A stretch of 11,764 nt of DNA from positions 1 to 11,764 of the forward strand of contig CALABZ010000256.1 in assembly GCA_937888615.1 (NCBI GenBank), written 5' to 3'. A program made the translations under genes and the position numbers. The stretch's first letter is position 1. Each line of letters opens with the position of its first letter. A model generated the notes under the pieces. That model was not told where the DNA came from and ran no database searches. It worked only from the letters and a program-made list of their open reading frames with translations. Below, piece after piece: positions 7,896 through 11,764 of the stretch. Source of the DNA: an uncultured Lentisphaeria bacterium. GTDB lineage: Bacteria; Verrucomicrobiota; Lentisphaeria; Victivallales; Victivallaceae.

Positions 7896-9293
7896 ATGAC
7901 ATCGCACAAAATCTCCCGACAAGCTGAGGAGTTCAGAACTCACAGCATTTACAAATTGATCCTGCGTTACAGCATTCCCGCCATGATTGGCAATTTCATG
8001 CTGACGATCTACAACGTGGTGGACCGCATTTTCATCAGTCAGGTGATGGGCGAAGACGCCATTGCCGGCATCGGCATCACGTTTCAGCTTTTCATGATTT
8101 TCATCGCGGTCGGAGTCATGTTCGGCGTCGGGGGCGGCACCCTGGTTTCACTGCGCCTGGGCGAAGGGAAAATCGATGAAGCGGAGCACATCCTCGGCGC
8201 CACCATCTGGATCTTCATTGTCGGCGGGATTCTCACCTGTATTTTCGGTCAAATATTCCTGAAACAGATCATTTTTCTCTTCGGCGGCAGCGACGTAACC
8301 TATCCATACGCGGCCAGCTATATGCGGATATTGCTCTGCTTCATCGCGTTCGACTTCATGGCCATGGGGACGAACAACATCATCCGCGCCGAAGGAAGTC
8401 CCCGGTTTTCCATGTGGAACATTGCCGCAGGGTGCATCGCCAATATCATTCTCGACTATATTTTCATTTTCCCGCTGAATATGGGAATCGCGGGGGCGGC
8501 TTGGGCCACGGCGATTTCAAAGACGCTCTCCAGTGGATTGATGTTCTGGCATTTCCGCTTTAATCCGAACCGGATGCTGACGCTCCGCCGCAAATACTTT
8601 CATTTCGATGGAAAACTCTTCAAGGCAATGGTCTGGATCGGCATGTCTCCATTCATCATGCATGCCGTAAACGCCTTGGTCGGCATGGTGATGAACCAGT
8701 CGCTCCGCCATTACGGCGGCGACACCGCCATCGCGGTCGTCACCATCAATGGGACAGTCATGTCCCTGATCAACATTCCGGTGTTCGGGATCATGCTCGG
8801 CTACCAGCCGATTGCGGGATACAACTACGGCGCCAAGCTGTTTCTGCGCGTCCGTGAAGTCCTGCTGAAAGCGCTGTTCCTGGGAACCGTGGTGGGGTGT
8901 GCGGTCCTCCTGCCGATCATGATTTCACCCGAACCGGTCTTTTCGCTGTTCTGCAAGAAAAGCCCGCACCTGGTCCAGGACTGGAGCTATTCGTTGCGGC
9001 TGTTCATGATGGGAGTGCCGTTATGGCCGTTGCTGATCATCGGGGTGAACTTTTTCCAAGCGACGGGACGTCCGGCGCGCACAATCGGGCTCAATATTTT
9101 CCGTAACGGAATTTGTTTCATCTCATTGATCCTGCTGCTGCCGCTGTTCTGGGGCATAAACGGCATCTGGCTGTCGATTCCGATGAGCGACCTGATTGCG
9201 AGTTCCGTCATCGTATTTTTCATCGTTCACGAACTGAAGCAGTTGAAGAAACGCGGCAACCAGCCGTTCGATGACACCCGGCAAACTACTTGA
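7896..9293 (+). CDS. MATE-family efflux transporter (MepA-like)
   Basis: Inner-membrane cation-coupled multidrug or metabolite exporter with about 12 predicted membrane helices in two homologous halves. The 465-residue length is normal for the family. Family motifs visible: PAMIGNFMLTIYNVVDRIFI (28-47), NNIIRAEGSPRFSM (160-173), NIILDYIFIF (183-192, with Asp187), and GYQPIAGYNYGAK (302-314), which is characteristic of the MepA/DinF-like branch. A short basic tail follows the last helix. CGGAG at 7885-7889 precedes the start by 6 bases. The gene begins 12 bases after the RND pump stop and is probably in the same operon. Its 3' end overlaps the convergent downstream gene by 8 bases. The substrate is unknown. 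Confidence 0.93.
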   Translation: MTSHKISRQAEEFRTHSIYKLILRYSIPAMIGNFMLTIYNVVDRIFISQVMGEDAIAGIGITFQLFMIFIAVGVMFGVGGGTLVSLRLGEGKIDEAEHILGATIWIFIVGGILTCIFGQIFLKQIIFLFGGSDVTYPYAASYMRILLCFIAFDFMAMGTNNIIRAEGSPRFSMWNIAAGCIANIILDYIFIFPLNMGIAGAAWATAISKTLSSGLMFWHFRFNPNRMLTLRRKYFHFDGKLFKAMVWIGMSPFIMHAVNALVGMVMNQSLRHYGGDTAIAVVTINGTVMSLINIPVFGIMLGYQPIAGYNYGAKLFLRVREVLLKALFLGTVVGCAVLLPIMISPEPVFSLFCKKSPHLVQDWSYSLRLFMMGVPLWPLLIIGVNFFQATGRPARTIGLNIFRNGICFISLILLLPLFWGINGIWLSIPMSDLIASSVIVFFIVHELKQLKKRGNQPFDDTRQTT

Positions 9294-10164
9294 TATCGGA
9301 CTGAATATAGTAGCGCAGCAAATAGATGCCGGTCGGATTGGTCAGGTCTTCCAGTGACCATCCGGAAAAAATCAGCTTCCCCTTCTGCCCGACATCAAAG
9401 GATACACAACCGGACCCATTGCCTTTGTCACCAAATTTCAGGACAATGGAATTGCCGCTGACCTCCATATTGATATTATATGCCAGAGGCAATATGTCGA
9501 ACTCCCGACGCAGTTCCAGGATGCCGTTCTCCGGCAGCATCATTGTTTTCGTAAACATGCCGACCGGAAATTTGAGCGTGCCTTTTACCGGAGGCAATAC
9601 GATAATCTTCATCCCGCGCGGCATATTTCGGAGTAGCCTGTTAAAAATCTGGGGATTGGCGGCGAAATCAATGCCGCTGATAAACAGAATCTGCCCGCGG
9701 AACTGGTCCAGTGATTCCACCTTTTCATATGACAGTTTATAACGGTCCAAAAGACCGTTCAATGCGCTGTCGGCAGGATAAAGTCCAATCTTGATCCGCT
9801 TGAGCAGACGCATTTCAGAAAATGGATCGCGCGAGAAAAAGGAGAGTATCATGGGACGCTGACGCCTGCGAATGTCAAGACGGATATTGCCGGAAACGAT
9901 AATTCCAGGGCGTAAATCATTTACTTTAAAAGTAATCCGTTGATTGTCCGGTGAAATTTTTCCCTTCTCAAGCTCACTGCCGTTCACCACCAACTGCCAG
10001 GTAATCTCAGCGTTCCCTTCCTTTCCGAAAAAAGAACGGTCGAATTTGGTCGTTATCGAATAATCCACTCCGCTGAAAAATGCCTGCCGCCCGTTCTCAC
10101 CGTCATAGCCGACCAGCACCAGCGGCATTACCAATAAGCTCAAAAAAGTCAAAATCTTCATCAT
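9286..10164 (-). CDS. Secreted protein of unknown function, beta-sandwich plus Rossmann/GATase-like region
   Basis: I do not recognise a named family. The hydrophobic N-terminus (MKILTFLSLLVMPLVLVG) reads as a signal peptide without a lipoprotein cysteine, so export to the periplasm or beyond is likely. Residue numbers here count from the longer start at 10173. Positions 32-112 look like a beta-sandwich. A motif RDPF (115-118) marks a junction, after which about 126-195 alternates strands and helices in a Rossmann or glutamine-amidotransferase-like pattern (LYPADSALNGLLDRY, then ILFISGIDF, then GMKIIVLPP). The C-terminus ends with TNPTGIYLLRYY. Such regions occur beside carbohydrate-active enzymes, but I see no catalytic triad. 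I chose the ATG at 10164 because AGGA at 10174-10177 sits 9 bases upstream of it, while it directly abuts the ATG at 10173. The gene lies 40 bases after the glycosyltransferase gene. Confidence 0.7.
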   Translation of the reverse strand: MMKILTFLSLLVMPLVLVGYDGENGRQAFFSGVDYSITTKFDRSFFGKEGNAEITWQLVVNGSELEKGKISPDNQRITFKVNDLRPGIIVSGNIRLDIRRRQRPMILSFFSRDPFSEMRLLKRIKIGLYPADSALNGLLDRYKLSYEKVESLDQFRGQILFISGIDFAANPQIFNRLLRNMPRGMKIIVLPPVKGTLKFPVGMFTKTMMLPENGILELRREFDILPLAYNINMEVSGNSIVLKFGDKGNGSGCVSFDVGQKGKLIFSGWSLEDLTNPTGIYLLRYYIQSDIK

Positions 10165-10190
10165 TAATCTCATTCCTGAAGAAAGAACAT

Positions 10191-10207
10191 ATCACGGTTT
10201 CCACGAT
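10191..10207 (-). other. Small hairpin between the two leftward genes
   Basis: On the minus strand ATCGTGG-AAA-CCGTGAT can fold into a 7-bp stem (including two G-U pairs) with a 3-base loop. It lies between the glycosyltransferase stop and the ribosome binding site of the secreted-protein gene and is followed by a pyrimidine-rich stretch (TTCTTTCTT). It might mark partial termination or mRNA processing. It is short enough to be chance. Confidence 0.2.
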
Positions 10208-10213
10208 TGTCAA

Positions 10214-11629
10214 TCAAGGCAGCCGATAAATCCGCTGAAAACCGCAAGCCCCCAGATACTCCGGCGTCACCCCAAAACGCTTACGAAACTCCTCCAATTC
10301 CCCCGGCCGATCGGATAATACGACCAAGGCGCCCGGCCCCAGCATATCCACCTTGCTGCGCGGACCGTCAAAACGCCATACACCGGAGTCAATGCCGTTC
10401 AGCATTCCATAAAATATCATCGGATAAAAATCCGCCTGAAAACTGACGTATACCGGCGGCAACTGCCCCCCCTTCATCTCAATCAGCTTTTGCACTGTGG
10501 CGTGAGGCTGAAAATCCGGCAGGGCATAACTCGGATAAATATAATCGTCCATGTCCGTCCCTTTTACGAAAACCTGCGACAACGGTTGACGAAAACGCTG
10601 CATTCCCAGTGCACAGCAGACCACCAGCCCGGCCAGCACCGAATACCATATCCGATTCCGGCGCGCTCTGGCCAGAAATGAATTCAACCCATCGGCCAGA
10701 ATCAGCAACAGCACTCCCCAATAGGGGAAAAATACCCGTGGAAACGGCGCCGGATTCCGCAACAGAAAAAACGGCAGGGGCAATAATACAATCCCTGCGA
10801 TTTTCAGCCATCTGCTCCAATGTCCTCGCCGCAGGCAACTGACAGCGATTAAAACAAAAAAAGACAGAAGAAATGATACATAAAATAGCAGGACCGCCGC
10901 CCCATTATCATCCCAGCCTTCTTTTAGAGCCAATACACCCCGGACACTGTCAAGAATCGGCAGATAAAATAAAGCCATTGCCAGTAATGGAGCCGCGACG
11001 AGACTCCACCATCGGAACCTGAGCCACTGCTTCGGGTGCTTCACCGGCATAAACCACAATGCAATTCCACCCAGCACCACAATATTCGAAGGCAAAACCG
11101 CCACTGCGGCAAGTGATGTCGCAAAATATCCGATTGCGCCAAGTATATCCGCACGGCGGTTGAAGCGAAGCGCGATATTGATGCAAAGCAGGATCAGAAA
11201 TAAACTCGGCATATAACCGCGCAGGGCGACCGAATAAATTTCGAAGGGCAATGACAGGGCCAGCGCCGCCATAATCAAATAGACGGCTTTGCGTGAAAAA
11301 AAGCGCCGCCACAGAAAAACCATCCATATGGCCCCGCCAGCGAAAGCCAACGGCAACAACCGCAGAAAAAAATCCAACCGCAAAAAAGACGGCGCCCACA
11401 TACTCCAGTATTTTAACAGGATCGTGAATAAAATCTGATTATTCGGAATGGTATAATTCCGATAGATGGTTCCAGCATCCGGCAGCATGGCGAAATTCAG
11501 AAATGTCAAAGCCTCGTCGAACCACAAATCCCGAAAAAGCGCCCGGTTAATAATATAATGCAAAACCATCAGGATCGAAACAGCCAGCAATATATAATTT
11601 GTCATCCGCGTAACTTTGCGCATAAGCAA
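10214..11629 (-). CDS. GT-C-fold membrane glycosyltransferase (GT39/ArnT/PMT-like)
   Basis: Probable polyprenyl-phosphate-sugar-dependent glycosyltransferase of the inner membrane, adding a sugar on the periplasmic side; donor and acceptor are unknown. The 471 residues contain about 10 hydrophobic segments up to residue 350, then a soluble C-terminal domain of about 120 residues. After the first helix comes LWFDEALTF with Asp38-Glu39, matching the catalytic acidic motif in the first outer loop of GT-C enzymes. A polar segment containing ALRGYMPSLF (135-144) follows the next helices. The start is TTG: AAAGGA (11638-11643) sits 8 bases before it. The in-frame ATG codons at 11623 and 11605 have worse-placed ribosome binding sites but remain possible. 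The gene is more AT-rich than the left half of the window and is followed by a secreted-protein gene in the same direction, probably co-transcribed. Confidence 0.82.
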   Translation of the reverse strand: MLMRKVTRMTNYILLAVSILMVLHYIINRALFRDLWFDEALTFLNFAMLPDAGTIYRNYTIPNNQILFTILLKYWSMWAPSFLRLDFFLRLLPLAFAGGAIWMVFLWRRFFSRKAVYLIMAALALSLPFEIYSVALRGYMPSLFLILLCINIALRFNRRADILGAIGYFATSLAAVAVLPSNIVVLGGIALWFMPVKHPKQWLRFRWWSLVAAPLLAMALFYLPILDSVRGVLALKEGWDDNGAAVLLFYVSFLLSFFVLIAVSCLRRGHWSRWLKIAGIVLLPLPFFLLRNPAPFPRVFFPYWGVLLLILADGLNSFLARARRNRIWYSVLAGLVVCCALGMQRFRQPLSQVFVKGTDMDDYIYPSYALPDFQPHATVQKLIEMKGGQLPPVYVSFQADFYPMIFYGMLNGIDSGVWRFDGPRSKVDMLGPGALVVLSDRPGELEEFRKRFGVTPEYLGACGFQRIYRLP

Positions 11630-11637
11630 TCAATCGA

Positions 11638-11643
11638 TCCTTT
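11638..11643 (-). promoter_or_regulatory. Ribosome binding site supporting a TTG start
   Basis: AAAGGA on the minus strand has 8 bases between its end and the TTG at 11629, against 14 to the nearest in-frame ATG at 11623. The spacing is the main evidence for the TTG start of the glycosyltransferase gene. Confidence 0.5.
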
Positions 11644-11662
11644 ATCTAAATATTTATGCGTT

Positions 11663-11692
11663 AATATACCCTGCAGAATGCATATATTGCAA
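11663..11692 (-). promoter_or_regulatory. Candidate promoter of the leftward glycosyltransferase operon
   Basis: On the minus strand, TTGCAA (11692-11687) and TATATT (11668-11663) match sigma-70 -35 and -10 boxes at 4 of 6 and 5 of 6 positions, with an 18-base spacer. The predicted transcript start falls near 11656, giving a leader of about 27 bases before the TTG start. Position and match are both good, but there is no experimental support. Confidence 0.45.
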
Positions 11693-11746
11693 GTTGTTTG
11701 CAGTAAAAATGGGGGGGAATGTATTATTTCGCAGGGAAAAAGAATC

Positions 11747-11764
11747 ATGGTACAGGGCGTTGCC
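11747..11764 (+). CDS. Possible first codons of a rightward gene cut by the window edge
   Basis: ATG at 11747 opens a frame reading MVQGVA to the edge. AGGGA (11733-11737) lies 9 bases upstream, and TATTAT (11722-11727) could be a -10 box. The arrangement would be divergent to the glycosyltransferase operon. Six codons cannot show that this is a real gene or what it encodes. Confidence 0.25.

Noticed and set aside
9326..9742. A 138-codon plus-strand frame opposite the secreted-protein gene
   Set aside because: It has no ribosome binding site or domain, while the minus strand encodes a protein with a signal peptide and a coherent strand-helix pattern.
11711..11717. Run of seven G as a phase-variation tract
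   Set aside because: It lies in a non-coding gap and not within any visible reading frame. The run is short, and no gene switching can be argued from it.
1..11764. CRISPR arrays, tRNA or rRNA genes, insertion sequences, defence or phage genes
   Set aside because: I read through for spaced direct repeats, cloverleaf-like segments, transposase motifs and terminal inverted repeats and found none. Nearly all bases are in ordinary housekeeping, transport or envelope genes.

Overview
The window looks like chromosome from a Gram-negative bacterium of moderately high G+C. The periplasmic adaptor plus RND pump pair requires a double membrane. The UvrC endonuclease motif (ECFDNSN), the ROK kinase and a secreted beta-sandwich/Rossmann-like protein with an internal RDPF motif fit the PVC group, perhaps Lentisphaerae (Victivallis-like). 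That placement is my inference from protein style, not a database match. Coding density is very high and no stretch over 300 bases lacks a gene. I see no tRNA, rRNA, CRISPR array, insertion sequence or attachment site.

Three transcription units can be read. (1) Positions 1-3477, rightward: an AAA+ ATPase whose start lies left of the window, a ROK-family sugar kinase with a complete zinc motif, and an unusually short but catalytically complete UvrC. The genes are 30 and 10 bases apart, each with a ribosome binding site, so they are probably co-transcribed although their functions are unrelated. (2) Positions 3607-9293, rightward, after an AT-rich 129-base gap with a plausible promoter: a membrane fusion protein, an HAE1-type RND transporter (ATGA stop/start overlap) and a MATE transporter 12 bases further on. 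This looks like a drug or metabolite export operon with two different pump types and no outer-membrane channel or regulator gene in the window. (3) Positions 11629-9286, leftward: a GT-C-fold membrane glycosyltransferase (GT39/ArnT-like), probably starting at TTG behind a good promoter, then a secreted protein of unknown function. The last gene converges on the MATE gene and overlaps it by 8 bases, with no terminator visible between them.

Units 1 and 2 share a GC-rich codon style. Unit 3 is visibly more AT-rich, which could mean a different history or weaker expression. At the right edge a rightward gene may begin at 11747, but only six codons are visible. I found no clear undescribed system. 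The points most worth checking are the compact UvrC, the two-pump operon, and the glycosyltransferase/secreted-protein pair.
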